DNA of 64,000 nt. Source: Neotamlana nanhaiensis (lineage in GTDB: Bacteria; Bacteroidota; Bacteroidia; Flavobacteriales; Flavobacteriaceae). The notes under the pieces are model-generated. The model worked only from the letters and a program-made list of their open reading frames with translations. It was not told the DNA's origin and made no database searches. Positions 42,601 to 51,008 of this stretch are shown here, piece by piece. Both the position numbers and the translations under genes were made by a program. The stretch covers positions 310,001 to 374,000 of the forward strand of contig NZ_JTDV01000010.1 in the NCBI RefSeq assembly GCF_000943555.1. Direction: 5' to 3'. The stretch's first letter is position 1; each line of letters starts with the position of its first letter.

Positions 42601-42836
42601 TCGACACCTTTTAAACCTTTTAAATTATCTTCAATTTGAAGCACAATACCTTCCTCAATCTCAAGTGGCGCTGCACCAGGATAAGTAATTGCAATATTGA
42701 TTATTCTAGATTCTGAAAGTGGAAAAAACGACGATTTTAATGATAGCGCTCCAATGATTCCGAAGACAAAAAACGCTAGAATAAACACATTTACCGCAAC
42801 ATGATATCGTATAAAATATTCAATTATTTTTCTCAT
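39639..42836 (-). CDS. RND efflux transporter permease (AcrB/HAE-1-like)
   Basis: A 1065-residue proton-driven RND pump with twelve membrane helices and two large periplasmic loops. The N-terminus is IIEYFIRYHVAVNVFILAFFVFGIIGALS. Helix 4 carries the proton-relay Asp pair in IGILVDDGIVIAEN, and the second half has IGIMVNDGLVLIGKFN. Periplasmic segments such as TYPGAAPLEIEEGI are family hallmarks. Substrates are unknown; the HAE family exports hydrophobic or amphiphilic compounds. Gene order is adaptor, pump, TolC. Confidence 0.94.
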   Translation of the reverse strand: MRKIIEYFIRYHVAVNVFILAFFVFGIIGALSLKSSFFPLSESRIINIAITYPGAAPLEIEEGIVLQIEDNLKGLKGVDRVTSVSKENSGTITVEIEKGESLDFMLLEVKNAVDRVPSFPTGMEPLVVSKQEAVRETISFALSGKNIPLATLKQLARQVETDLRAIDGISQIEISGFPEEEIEIAVNETQLLAYNITFTEVAQAVNNANILVTGGNVKTEAEEYLIRANNKQYYGREFSNIIVKASNDGKVVRLKDVAVIRDRFSETPNATYFNQDLAVNVSITSTNNEDLISSAGKVNEYIEGYNQKYDNVKINVVSDRSIPLKQRTLLLLTNAGQGVLLVLIFLSLFLNTRLALWVAFGLPISFLGMFIFASQFDVTINVLSLFGMIIVIGILVDDGIVIAENIYQHYEKGKKPVQAAIDGTLEVIPPVVSAIITTLLAFSLFFFLDSRIGEFFSEVSVVVILTLVVSLVEALIILPAHLAHSKALRKTVVDENPSKIKQFFSVMSNINKVGDKIMTYLRDKLYAPALDFVLNFKLLSLGIFLALLILTIGALGGSVIGVTLFPRIASDAVSVELVMPTGTNEKITDSIISMIEEKSFIVNKELTEKYLKDTDKQLFENTIVTFSSSSSATLRINLLPGEERPDEIQSFLVTNRLEELVGPVIGTERLIYGSGGNFGGNPVSVSLLSNTIGELKAAKNELKNYLKTNPLLKDIGDNDPAGIKEIRLELKESAYLLGLDLRTVMAQVRSGFFGNQAQRFQRGQDEIRVWVRYDRNNRSSINDLDEMRIVTPTGERVTLKDIANYSIERGEVAINHLEGMREIQVYADLKNPSTSATDILDDIRSNFIPKLQSKYPTINASFEGQNREAGKLVGSLRVAGPIILLLIYITIAFTFRSYSQPLLLLLLIPFSLTAVSWGHYILGFPVNILSLLGIIALIGIMVNDGLVLIGKFNSNLKEGMRFEEALSEAGKSRFRAIFLTSLTTIAGLAPLLLEKSRQAQFLKPMAISISFGIAYATVLTLLVLPLFLSFSNSIKQGSKWLATGNDVTREEVERAIKEQNEIHED

Positions 42837-42850
42837 TATTGGGAAGGTGT

Positions 42851-43963
42851 TTAACTATTATCGGCAGCCTTAACCTGCATACCTACATAGGCACCTGGAA
42901 CTGGCTTTTTAAGTATAATAGTGCCGTTTGGTACATTTTTTAAAACCACTTTTGCATCGGAGAAATACACCGGCTTTACATCAACAACATCTAAAATATC
43001 GTCTTTTACAATAAAAATTTGATTACTTTCTAAGAGTAAATTTCTATCAATTTCAATGGCATTTGGTTCTTCCTTAGCATCCAAATTGGCTTCCAAATAC
43101 ATGCCTTCTTTAAGGCTATCGTCTTTTACTTCAATATATGCGGTAATGGTTTGCGTGGTTGCATCAATGCTTCCGTTAACACGGGATACCTTTCCTTTAA
43201 AAGTTTCGGTATGGTCTAAATTGTTTAACTGTACTGCTTCTCCAACTTCGAGCAAGGTGGCGTAGGTTTTACTAATGGCAACTTCCATTTCGTAAACCGA
43301 CGGATTAATAAACTCGCCTAGTTTTTGTCCGCTTCTAATTAACGACCCTTCGGTTACCAAAGCTTCGGTTAAAATTCCTGAAAACGGCGCGGTTATATTG
43401 TATTTTGAAAGGCGTTGCTCTAAATTTTTAACGTTGTAGTAACTCGATACAATGCCACGACCAGTAATGAAATAGTTTTCCTTATCGGAAGACATCTCGG
43501 GAAGTTTGGGTGTTGTTTTACTTAAATCGAAACCGCTTAAATAAGTTTGCCATTTGCTAAACACATCAGGGAAATCTAAACGTAAATCGGGCATTATAGC
43601 TGCAATACTATTGTATAAATTACTTTTTGCAGCTTGCACGCTGGCGTAGTATTCTGAAGCATCAATACGAATTAAAGCTTCGCCTCTATTGTATTTTTGC
43701 CCGGGCTTAAACAGTTTATTCCCCGATTTGAAAATACCTTGAACTTCGGAATATAGTTCAACGCGTTGCTTTGCCATTAAATTACCATTTGCAGGCACCA
43801 CAATTTTTACTGTGGTATTCTTAACGGTATCGGTTAGAACAGTTTTTACAACCTTTTCCTGTACAGGTTTGGGCTTGTTTTTACTATCAATAATTTTTTT
43901 TGCTCCATAGATTGAAGCAGCAATTAATAAAATACCTAATCCGGCAAGTATTAACTTTCGCAT
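42851..43963 (-). CDS. RND efflux periplasmic adaptor (HlyD/MFP family)
   Basis: A 370-residue membrane-fusion protein. An N-terminal membrane anchor is followed by the lipoyl-type segment VPANGNLMAKQRVELYSEVQGIF, KPGQKYNRGEALIRID, an alpha-helical hairpin, ITAPFSGILTEALVTEGSLIRSGQKLGEFINP and a beta-barrel/MP domain near the C-terminus. It links the inner-membrane RND pump to the TolC channel. First gene of the three-gene operon, 14 bases from the pump gene. Confidence 0.93.
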   Translation of the reverse strand: MRKLILAGLGILLIAASIYGAKKIIDSKNKPKPVQEKVVKTVLTDTVKNTTVKIVVPANGNLMAKQRVELYSEVQGIFKSGNKLFKPGQKYNRGEALIRIDASEYYASVQAAKSNLYNSIAAIMPDLRLDFPDVFSKWQTYLSGFDLSKTTPKLPEMSSDKENYFITGRGIVSSYYNVKNLEQRLSKYNITAPFSGILTEALVTEGSLIRSGQKLGEFINPSVYEMEVAISKTYATLLEVGEAVQLNNLDHTETFKGKVSRVNGSIDATTQTITAYIEVKDDSLKEGMYLEANLDAKEEPNAIEIDRNLLLESNQIFIVKDDILDVVDVKPVYFSDAKVVLKNVPNGTIILKKPVPGAYVGMQVKAADNS

Positions 43964-43991
43964 GAGTTGATTGTTTGAGCGTGTGTGGCTA

Positions 43992-43999
43992 CAAAGCTA
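43992..43999 (-). promoter_or_regulatory. -7 box of the RND efflux operon
   Basis: TAGCTTTG on the minus strand, a perfect TAnnTTTG, 28 bases before the ATG of the adaptor gene. No -33 TTG at standard distance. Confidence 0.42.
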
Positions 44000-44040
44000 C
44001 CGTAATCGCCAAACTATAACTCTTAAAAAAAACTTAAAAC

Positions 44041-45951
44041 TTAGCTTTCTAAATCTTCTATCTCAAATTGAATAGCTTCCCATTTTTCCATATTAGACTG
44101 TAAACTGGTTTTTAATTTTTGGTAGTCGTCAAAAAAATTAGGGTTCGATGTAACTTCATCGTAGTTAATTTCAAGCTCTAAATCGATCGCCTTAATTTTA
44201 CGTTCTAAATCGCTAATTTCTGCTTCAACATTACTTAATTTGTTGTTTAACGATTTTAGCTTTTTCTGCTCTTCGTAGCTTCGGCTTTTCTTTTCTTTAG
44301 GTGTATCTTTTACAACTGTACGCTTTTCAACCTCTCGTAAGTTTTCAACATTACGCTGTTCTAAATAAAAATCGATATCGCCTAAATATTCTTTTAGTTT
44401 ATGATCTTTAAACTCATAAACTTTATTGGTTAAACCTTGAAGAAAATCACGGTCGTGCGATACTAAAATTAAAGTACCTTCAAAACGTTTTAAAGCTTCT
44501 TTTAATACGTTTTTAGATTTTATATCGAGATGGTTTGTAGGCTCATCCATGATAAGCACATTAAAAGGTTGCAACATTAATTTTGCTAATGCTAAACGGT
44601 TACGTTCGCCACCAGATAGTACTCGCACGTATTTTTCAACCTCTTCACCTCTAAATAAAAACGAACCTAAAATATCGCGTACTTTACTACGATTAGTTTC
44701 GTTGGCGGCATCAATCATAATATCTAAAACGGTTTTATTACCATCTAAATATTCGGCTTGGTTTTGGGCGAAATACCCAATTTGCACATTATGACCTAAT
44801 TTTAAATGGCCGTTATGCTTTAACTCGCCAACCATTATTTTTGCTAAAGTTGATTTTCCTTGCCCGTTTTGCCCAACAAAAGCCGTTTTACTATCGCGTT
44901 CTATTAACAAATCAACTTCGCTTAAAACCTTTTTATCACCATAGTTTTTCGAAACTGCTTCGGCTTCTACAACCACTTTTCCAGGTGTTATTGAAACTGG
45001 AAAGTTGAGCGTCATTACGCTGTTGTCGTCTTCATCAACCTCAATACGTTCAATTTTATCGAGCTTTTTTATTAACGATTGCGCCATGGTTGCTTTTGAT
45101 GCTTTTGCACGGAACTTCTCGATTAATTTTTCGGTTTGCTCAATTTGCTTTTGCTGATTTTTTTGCGATGCCAACTGCTGCTCGCGAAGCTCTTTACGCA
45201 GCACCAAATATTGCGAATACGGTTTTGGGTAATCGTAAATTTTACCCAACGAAATTTCGATGCTTCGGTTAGTTACATTATCTAAAAACATTTTATCGTG
45301 CGATACAATAACTACGGCACCGCTATAATTTCTTAAAAATCCTTCTAACCAAATAATCGATTCAATATCTAAGTGGTTTGTAGGCTCATCGAGAAGTAAA
45401 ATATCGTTGTTTTGTAGTAGTAATTTTGCCAACTCAATGCGCATACGCCATCCACCGGAAAAAGTATCGGTAAGTTTATTAAAATCTTCACGCTGAAACC
45501 CTAACCCTTGTAATATTTTTTCGGTATCGCCTTGATAATTATAACCTCCAGCAATTTCGTATTGGTGTTGTAATTCGTTAATATCAATCATTAACTGGTT
45601 ATAACCCTCACTTTCGTAATCGGTACGTTCGGCCAATTGCGTGTTAACCTCATCCATTTTCGCTTCGAGGTCTTTTATTTCGGTAAACGCTTCGTACGAT
45701 TCCTCAAGCACCGTTCTGCCTAAAATAAAATCGATATCTTGTTTTAAAAACCCAATTTGAAGGTCTTTATCGGCTGCAATTTGCCCAGTATCGGGCTCTA
45801 ACTCTTTCGATAAAATTTTAAGCATGGTAGATTTACCTGCACCATTCTTCCCAATAAGCCCAATGCGGTCGCCATTTCCAAGTTTAAATGTTATGTCTTC
45901 AAAAAGGTATTCGCCTTGAAAAGAAATTGATAAATTATGAATGTTCATCAT
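44041..45951 (-). CDS. ABC-F family ATPase (Uup/EttA-like)
   Basis: A 636-residue protein with two ABC ATPase domains and no membrane domain. The first domain has Walker A GKNGAGKST, signature FSGGWRMR and Walker B ILLLDEPTNHLD. The second has GQNGQGKST, LSGGERNR and VLIMDEPTNHLD. The inter-domain linker (about 240-300) is Lys/Gln-rich, and a C-terminal coiled coil (about 555-636) follows, as in Uup. ABC-F proteins act on the ribosome, relieving stalled translation, or confer antibiotic protection; this C-terminal layout fits the housekeeping Uup type. Start could be the second Met (45948). Confidence 0.93.
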   Translation of the reverse strand: MMNIHNLSISFQGEYLFEDITFKLGNGDRIGLIGKNGAGKSTMLKILSKELEPDTGQIAADKDLQIGFLKQDIDFILGRTVLEESYEAFTEIKDLEAKMDEVNTQLAERTDYESEGYNQLMIDINELQHQYEIAGGYNYQGDTEKILQGLGFQREDFNKLTDTFSGGWRMRIELAKLLLQNNDILLLDEPTNHLDIESIIWLEGFLRNYSGAVVIVSHDKMFLDNVTNRSIEISLGKIYDYPKPYSQYLVLRKELREQQLASQKNQQKQIEQTEKLIEKFRAKASKATMAQSLIKKLDKIERIEVDEDDNSVMTLNFPVSITPGKVVVEAEAVSKNYGDKKVLSEVDLLIERDSKTAFVGQNGQGKSTLAKIMVGELKHNGHLKLGHNVQIGYFAQNQAEYLDGNKTVLDIMIDAANETNRSKVRDILGSFLFRGEEVEKYVRVLSGGERNRLALAKLMLQPFNVLIMDEPTNHLDIKSKNVLKEALKRFEGTLILVSHDRDFLQGLTNKVYEFKDHKLKEYLGDIDFYLEQRNVENLREVEKRTVVKDTPKEKKSRSYEEQKKLKSLNNKLSNVEAEISDLERKIKAIDLELEINYDEVTSNPNFFDDYQKLKTSLQSNMEKWEAIQFEIEDLES

Positions 45952-45993
45952 AGAAATGTAACTTTTATTACAGTGGGTTTACTATTAAAAAAG

Positions 45994-46001
45994 TAACTTT
46001 G
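45994..46001 (+). promoter_or_regulatory. -7 box of the DUF983 gene
   Basis: TAACTTTG, a perfect match to TAnnTTTG, 37 bases upstream of the ATG at 46039, in the divergent region beside the ABC-F gene. Confidence 0.4.
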
Positions 46002-46038
46002 CGCTACTAATTTTTGATAGCAAAAATACATAAATATT

Positions 46039-46422
46039 ATGTTTAACAAAGGCTCTAAACTATATAGCATTTTTACAGGAAGTTGTCCTAAATGCCACCA
46101 CGAATCGATGTATAAAAATAAGAACCCTTATAATTTAGGTGAAGCGTTACAGATGCACGACCATTGCTCGAATTGCAAAACCAAATATAAAATTGAACCC
46201 TCATTTTTTTACGGTTCGATGTATGTAAGTTATGGGGTTGGTATTGCCTTTGCTGTTGCAGCTTTTATTATTTCCTTTTTTGTGTTTAAAGCTAGTTTAA
46301 TGGGCGTTTTTATTGCTATTGTTGCAACTTTAATTGTTTTTATGCCTATTATTTTAAGGCTCTCGCGAAATATTTGGATAAACATTTTTATGCATTACGA
46401 TAAAAATTTGGCTAAAAAATAA
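46039..46422 (+). CDS. DUF983 membrane protein with zinc-ribbon-like cysteines
   Basis: The 127-residue protein has two CxxC pairs (CPKC at about 15 and CSNC at about 43), a probable zinc ribbon, followed by the DUF983 pattern EPSFFYGSMYVSYGVG. Two transmembrane helices (about 62-82 and 88-108) come next. DUF983 is widespread and uncharacterised; an envelope-associated role is all that can be said. It is divergent from the ABC-F gene and followed by a candidate interspersed repeat. Confidence 0.88.
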   Translation: MFNKGSKLYSIFTGSCPKCHHESMYKNKNPYNLGEALQMHDHCSNCKTKYKIEPSFFYGSMYVSYGVGIAFAVAAFIISFFVFKASLMGVFIAIVATLIVFMPIILRLSRNIWINIFMHYDKNLAKK

Positions 46423-46432
46423 TTTGGAGATT

Positions 46433-46515
46433 ACCCCAACAAATTGGGGTCGGGCTATCCACTATATCTTTTTCTCATACTTCAAAAAAGGATGCCGTTA
46501 CTATCCCTAATCCGC
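46433..46515. repeat. Candidate Flavobacteriaceae intergenic repeat element
   Basis: Starts with the hairpin ACCCCAA-CAAA-TTGGGGT, then CGGGCTATCC, an A/T-rich inverted segment (TCTTTTT / AAAAAGGA), and ends with ACTATCCCTAATCCGC. From memory, the string GGGTCGGGCTATCC ending in ATCCCTAA is scattered between genes in many flavobacterial genomes; I cannot run the search here. Only one copy lies in the window. Its right end overlaps the last codons of the FAD oxidoreductase gene. Confidence 0.5.
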
Positions 46516-47559
46516 TTCAGTAAACCTAGCAATATTTATTTCGGTATTTAAAGCTTCTTGGTTTTCAATAAAATTATAAAGTTGTTTAGCGGCATAAGGC
46601 CCAATCATAACGCCACGTGTACCTAAACCATTTAAAACATGAAGGTTTTTATGCTTATGGTGTGTACCAACCAACGGGCGTCTATCGATAACTGTTGGTC
46701 GCATTCCCGCTACTTGATTAACCACTTTGTACTCGCAATTAATTAGTTTCTTTAACTTTTCGGTTAATTCTAACTTTGCTTTTTCTGTGGTGCTATACGA
46801 GGTATCTTTCCACTCGTAAGTGGCGCCAACCGTATACAAATGATCTCCTAACGGAATTAAAAACACGCCAGATTTTAATACAAAATCGATATTAATTTTA
46901 GGAGCATAAATGGTAACTAGTTCGCCTTTTGTACCAACTAGTGGTAAATAATTAAAAAACGGATTGCTTTTTAAGCCATACCCTTCTGCAAACACAATAT
47001 GATTTGCAGTAATTTGCTTATAATTAATTTTGCTGTCTATAAATTGAATAGCTTCATAATTAAATGCTTCTTCAAAAAACAAATCTTCTTTAAACAAATC
47101 TTCTTTATAAGCATCAATCAAGGTTTTAACATCTACTTTTCCCGAATGCAACACTTCGCCAAAGCCAAAAGGCGCTTTTATGGTTTCATTTGTATTTTTT
47201 ACCAATTTAGTTGATAAAAACGGAGCTAGCAAAGGCTTGTCGGAAGCTGTAAACCAATCGTTTTGCTCTTCGGTTGATGCAAATTTGCGATAAACAGGCA
47301 ATTTGTAATCTAACTTTATTTGTAATCGCTTTTCAATTTTGGCGTACATTGGCAATGCTAAATCCAGTTGTTCCTTGCTTTTCCAAACCGAGGTAAACCG
47401 TCGTAATACTACGGGATTATACAATCCGCCAGCCACCACCGACGATTTTTGCGAAGCATCATCAAAAACAACAAAAGTTTTATTATTGGCTTTAAGTTGT
47501 TCGCAAAAACTAACACCTGCAATGCCTGACCCGACAATTATATAATCTACCTGTTTCAC
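46507..47559 (-). CDS. FAD-dependent oxidoreductase (DAO family)
   Basis: A 350-residue flavoprotein of the D-amino-acid oxidase fold. The N-terminal FAD-binding motif is DYIIVGSGIAGVSFCEQL (GxGxxG). Later landmarks are HIVFAEGYGLKSNPFFNYLPLVGTKGEL, a long substrate domain, and near the C-terminus GMRPTVIDRRPLVGTHHKHKNLHVLNGLGTRGVMIGPYAAKQL, the second FAD-contact region. Substrate unknown; glycine/sarcosine oxidase-like or tRNA-modifying relatives (MnmC-like) share the fold. Confidence 0.9.
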   Translation of the reverse strand: MKQVDYIIVGSGIAGVSFCEQLKANNKTFVVFDDASQKSSVVAGGLYNPVVLRRFTSVWKSKEQLDLALPMYAKIEKRLQIKLDYKLPVYRKFASTEEQNDWFTASDKPLLAPFLSTKLVKNTNETIKAPFGFGEVLHSGKVDVKTLIDAYKEDLFKEDLFFEEAFNYEAIQFIDSKINYKQITANHIVFAEGYGLKSNPFFNYLPLVGTKGELVTIYAPKINIDFVLKSGVFLIPLGDHLYTVGATYEWKDTSYSTTEKAKLELTEKLKKLINCEYKVVNQVAGMRPTVIDRRPLVGTHHKHKNLHVLNGLGTRGVMIGPYAAKQLYNFIENQEALNTEINIARFTEAD

Positions 47560-47612
47560 CTTGCGAATATATGCAGAAAATGTTTCTTATTTTATGTGAC
47601 TATTTAAAATAA

Positions 47613-47638
47613 AAACGCCCACTAAAAAGCGGGCGTTT
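47613..47638 (-). terminator. Terminator after gldN
   Basis: Stem AAACGCCC / GGGCGTTT with a 10-base loop, followed on the minus strand by a T-rich tract. It begins 23 bases after the gldN stop and ends the gldKLMN operon. Confidence 0.82.
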
Positions 47639-47660
47639 GTTTTATAAAGCTAATTTAAAA

Positions 47661-48596
47661 TTAGTATGTCCACATATCTAATTCAAAATCTCTTATTTTA
47701 TCTTTAATTCTTTCAGACTCTAGCAATTGCATTAAAGCATCTTCTGCAACATACTCGTTAATTGCACGATCTCCTTGGACATTTTGTTCTCTATAAATAT
47801 ATCCGTGGAAACGTCTTGCATTTAAAATATGATCGAAAGAAAATGGCATCGAACTATTTTCGTTATTAAATGCTTTAGCTCTGTGTAATACATCTCTAGC
47901 CGAAGGATAAAATACCCAAAACAAAGGAATTGGCTTTTTGTTTATTTCATCATCCGAGTTTTTAAATCGAGCTTCTGGTGCCGCAGGTGCGATAGCTAAT
48001 ATTCTGTATTTCATTTCTGCTTGACGCTTATCGAAATACCAGAATCCTTTAATCATATACTCCTGAATATCGGCAGCTGTAATAGTTTCAACTATTTTAT
48101 ACATCTCAGGTAAAATAGAAGGATCTTGTTCGTAATCCTCCATTGAATATCCCATATCATTTAAATAATTGGTACCTTCTTCAGTAACCGATGAGAAGTT
48201 TAAAACATCATCAATCTGACTCATAGAACGCTCTTCTTTAAAGTAAGAATCAGCATAAACAGTAGCTATGTCACCGTTTTGTATCGCCTCAATTAATACT
48301 GTAAATAAAGACTTTCTATCGGCGGTCATATTATTCTCATCAATAGGATATAACAGCGGAAAATTTGCTCTTTGATTTAAATCGACTCTTTCCCATACCA
48401 TTTTTCCAAATAATATGTCACGATCTCCAACATAACCATATTCTAAAGGCTTGTCGTTATCTAAAGAAATTTGTTCTTCTGTTTTAAGACCAATTTCGTC
48501 TGGCGATTTAGCATTAAGTAAGTTAAACTGTGCAAAAGTAGAAGACACAGTTATTACTGTTATTAGTATGCTAAAATTTATCTTCTTTAAATTCAT
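47661..48596 (-). CDS. gldN: T9SS/gliding protein GldN
   Basis: GldN (PorN in Porphyromonas) is a periplasmic core component that forms a ring with the lipoprotein GldK/PorK beneath the outer membrane in the type IX secretion system. The 311-residue protein has a signal peptide ending SSTFAQ and typical GldN sequence: VGDRDILFGKMVWERVDLNQRANFPLLYP, IQEYMIKGFWYFDKRQAEMKYRILAIAP, FWVFYPSARDVLHRAKAFN and FDHILNARRFHGYIYRE. Last gene of gldKLMN, 45 bases after gldM. Confidence 0.96.
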   Translation of the reverse strand: MNLKKINFSILITVITVSSTFAQFNLLNAKSPDEIGLKTEEQISLDNDKPLEYGYVGDRDILFGKMVWERVDLNQRANFPLLYPIDENNMTADRKSLFTVLIEAIQNGDIATVYADSYFKEERSMSQIDDVLNFSSVTEEGTNYLNDMGYSMEDYEQDPSILPEMYKIVETITAADIQEYMIKGFWYFDKRQAEMKYRILAIAPAAPEARFKNSDDEINKKPIPLFWVFYPSARDVLHRAKAFNNENSSMPFSFDHILNARRFHGYIYREQNVQGDRAINEYVAEDALMQLLESERIKDKIRDFELDMWTY

Positions 48597-48641
48597 ATTA
48601 TTTTTAAATTTTATTACTGAAAAAATGGTATTAAATATAAA

Positions 48642-50216
48642 TTAATTGGTTAATTCAACTGCAACTGATGATACCGGAGGTAAAATATAAGTTGAGTTAC
48701 CTTTAATTCTTGCTTTAATATCAAGGATTTGAACTACATCACCACGCTTTGCCTTTTTAAGAGCAGATTTTGCAGCATCATTAAATTTTTGACCTGTTAC
48801 AGTAACCGTTGGCTGTCCTGGTACTTTTACACTAAAAGACTTTACTTCTATTGGCAAATCGAAATCGAAATCTTCTAATAAAGCACCAACAACTCCTATT
48901 TCCACGTTACGTCTTGGTAATTTTAAACTACCTGTATTACCTGGCTTACCAATTAAAGTTCCTGTTGGCTTAGGAATGTTTTTAATTCTAAACGTAGCAT
49001 TATCACTTACTTTAGAGCCATCAGGTAAAACACCGCTTACGTTTATAGTTACTTCACGACCTTTTACTTTGGTAACATCCATTATGTATTTACCATTTCC
49101 TGCTGATGATAAACCTGGTGCATTCACAGATACTTTATTTGACGGTACTCCAGCAAAAGATATAGTCATTGGGTTTTTAACACCACGGTAAACTACATTC
49201 ATTTTATCTGCAGAAATAGTTGCTGCGTTTGGCTTAGCTACAGTAGCGAATGATGAATTGACAGGAACTTCAATTTCCTCTCCACCTTCGCCAAAAATAA
49301 GTTTCCCTTCAATTTTGTGTTCTCCAACACTACCTGTACCTATTTTTAATTTTACTTTACCATCTTCTATATCATATTGATTTTTGCTTAATGCTCTGCC
49401 GTCTAAAGTTAATTCAACTCTGTTTGGTTTTGTAGATGCATCTTTACGACCTAATACAATTTGCCCGTCGAACTGCTCACCGTTAAAGTAAGCTGATTTA
49501 GACGTTTCCATTAAAGTAGTATAGTTTGTCATAGACACCTCACTTGCTAATGTACCTTGTAACATACCAGATAACACTTCGCTTTCTGTAGTTTTAATAT
49601 CGGCCTGTAACTGCGTCATTTTAGTTAATGATGCTACAAGTGGAAAACCTTTATAGTGATAGTCTAACCAATCGATTTTAATATTATCTCTGTTAGTAAC
49701 TTGATCTGTGTTAAATTTCTTTTCCACATCTTTAATAACAGATTCCATACCTGGTTGGGTTTTTAAAACCTCAACAACTCCTTCTCTAAAGCCATTAATG
49801 TGATTTAAAAATGCTGTACCTTCTTCGGTAAGTTTATCGCCTTTAAATAAATGTTGATCTAAATAATCACCTTTATCCATTACTTCGTAATCGGTTGGAT
49901 TATCAACAGTAGCTACCATCTTGCTTTTTAAATCTGCAAGAAAACCATCAAATTCGTGTGCAAGCTTATCAATTTGATCTGCTTTAGCCTTTAAAGGTAA
50001 ATATTTATCTGGTTGTTCTGAAGCCTTTTGCTCTAAACTAGCAACAAAGTTTGCATTTCTGGCTTCGGTTGCTTCGTTAGACTCTACTAGCTTTTCGTTC
50101 ATTAATCCGAAAGCTGAAAGTACTTCTTTTGACATATTTAATGCTAACATTGCAATGAAGATTAAATACATCAAGTTAATCATTTTCTGTCTTGGGGTTA
50201 AATTTCCTCCTGCCAT
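48642..50216 (-). CDS. gldM: T9SS/gliding motor protein GldM
   Basis: GldM is the long periplasmic shaft of the proton-driven T9SS motor. The 524-residue protein has one N-terminal membrane helix within MINLMYLIFIAMLALNMSKEVLSAFGLMNEKL, a helical D1 domain (about 35-220), then several Ig-like beta domains (D2-D4) to the C-terminus, with TISFAGVPSNKVSVNAPGLS and GTLIGKPGNTGSLKL. Its helix packs inside the GldL pentamer and its tip contacts the GldK/GldN ring. Length and layout are standard. Confidence 0.97.
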   Translation of the reverse strand: MAGGNLTPRQKMINLMYLIFIAMLALNMSKEVLSAFGLMNEKLVESNEATEARNANFVASLEQKASEQPDKYLPLKAKADQIDKLAHEFDGFLADLKSKMVATVDNPTDYEVMDKGDYLDQHLFKGDKLTEEGTAFLNHINGFREGVVEVLKTQPGMESVIKDVEKKFNTDQVTNRDNIKIDWLDYHYKGFPLVASLTKMTQLQADIKTTESEVLSGMLQGTLASEVSMTNYTTLMETSKSAYFNGEQFDGQIVLGRKDASTKPNRVELTLDGRALSKNQYDIEDGKVKLKIGTGSVGEHKIEGKLIFGEGGEEIEVPVNSSFATVAKPNAATISADKMNVVYRGVKNPMTISFAGVPSNKVSVNAPGLSSAGNGKYIMDVTKVKGREVTINVSGVLPDGSKVSDNATFRIKNIPKPTGTLIGKPGNTGSLKLPRRNVEIGVVGALLEDFDFDLPIEVKSFSVKVPGQPTVTVTGQKFNDAAKSALKKAKRGDVVQILDIKARIKGNSTYILPPVSSVAVELTN

Positions 50217-50278
50217 TTTAAATTAGGTTTTTTGGTTAATTAATTGAGTGATTTGGGATTAAAAATTAACGTTCCTAA

Positions 50279-50914
50279 TTAACTTTTGTTCATAGCAGAA
50301 AGCATACCACCATATACACCATTTAATGATGATAAGTTTGATGCTAAAGATTGCATTTGCTCTTTTACTTTAGCAGCGTTTTCAACAGACTCCTCGTTAA
50401 TAGCAGCTTGTTTGTTAATGCTTTCTAATTGTACTTTGTAAAGGCTATTTAAAGATTCCATTTGCGCAGCGGCTAACGATAATTCTTCACCATATTTTTT
50501 AGTAGCTGCAACAGAATCAACAGTAGATCCCATGTTTCTAGCTGCTCCTTCAAAGTTTTTAATACTGTCTCCAAGGCTAGCGATTAATTCACCATCAATT
50601 TTAGCCTCTTTTAATAAATCGTCAAGTTTTTTAGATAAAACACCTTCAGCATCAGCGCTTTCTCTTTCAGTTTTTTCGCCACCAGCTAATTCTGGGTAAA
50701 CTAAAGACCAATCTAACTCATCATCTACAGGTTCGAATGCCGATAGGGCGAAAATAATTGCCTCCGATACCAGACCAATTGTTAACAGTACGTTACCTGT
50801 TAAAGGACCAAACTCAATGTGAGTAATTTTGAATAATGCTCCTAGGATTACAACTGCTGCTCCTAATCCGTAAGCCATATTCATGAACTTTTTGCTTGCT
50901 TTTGACTTTGCCAT
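50279..50914 (-). CDS. gldL: T9SS/gliding motor protein GldL
   Basis: GldL is the pentameric inner-membrane stator that converts proton flow to motion through GldM. The 211-residue protein has two membrane helices at about residues 12-30 and 38-60 (ILGALFKITHIEFGPLTGNVLLTIGLVSEAIIFALSAFEP). Helix 1 lies at KITHIE and helix 2 carries the Glu in LVSEAIIFALSAFEP. A long cytoplasmic coiled-coil tail (about 90-211) follows. It lies between gldK and gldM. Confidence 0.96.
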   Translation of the reverse strand: MAKSKASKKFMNMAYGLGAAVVILGALFKITHIEFGPLTGNVLLTIGLVSEAIIFALSAFEPVDDELDWSLVYPELAGGEKTERESADAEGVLSKKLDDLLKEAKIDGELIASLGDSIKNFEGAARNMGSTVDSVAATKKYGEELSLAAAQMESLNSLYKVQLESINKQAAINEESVENAAKVKEQMQSLASNLSSLNGVYGGMLSAMNKS

Positions 50915-51008
50915 AATTTTCGATTTTTAATGTAAGTAGGTTAATACTTAGTAGGTTAATAGTTATTATAAAATAGTATTGATTAAAAAATTTTTGATTG
51001 TTAAACCG

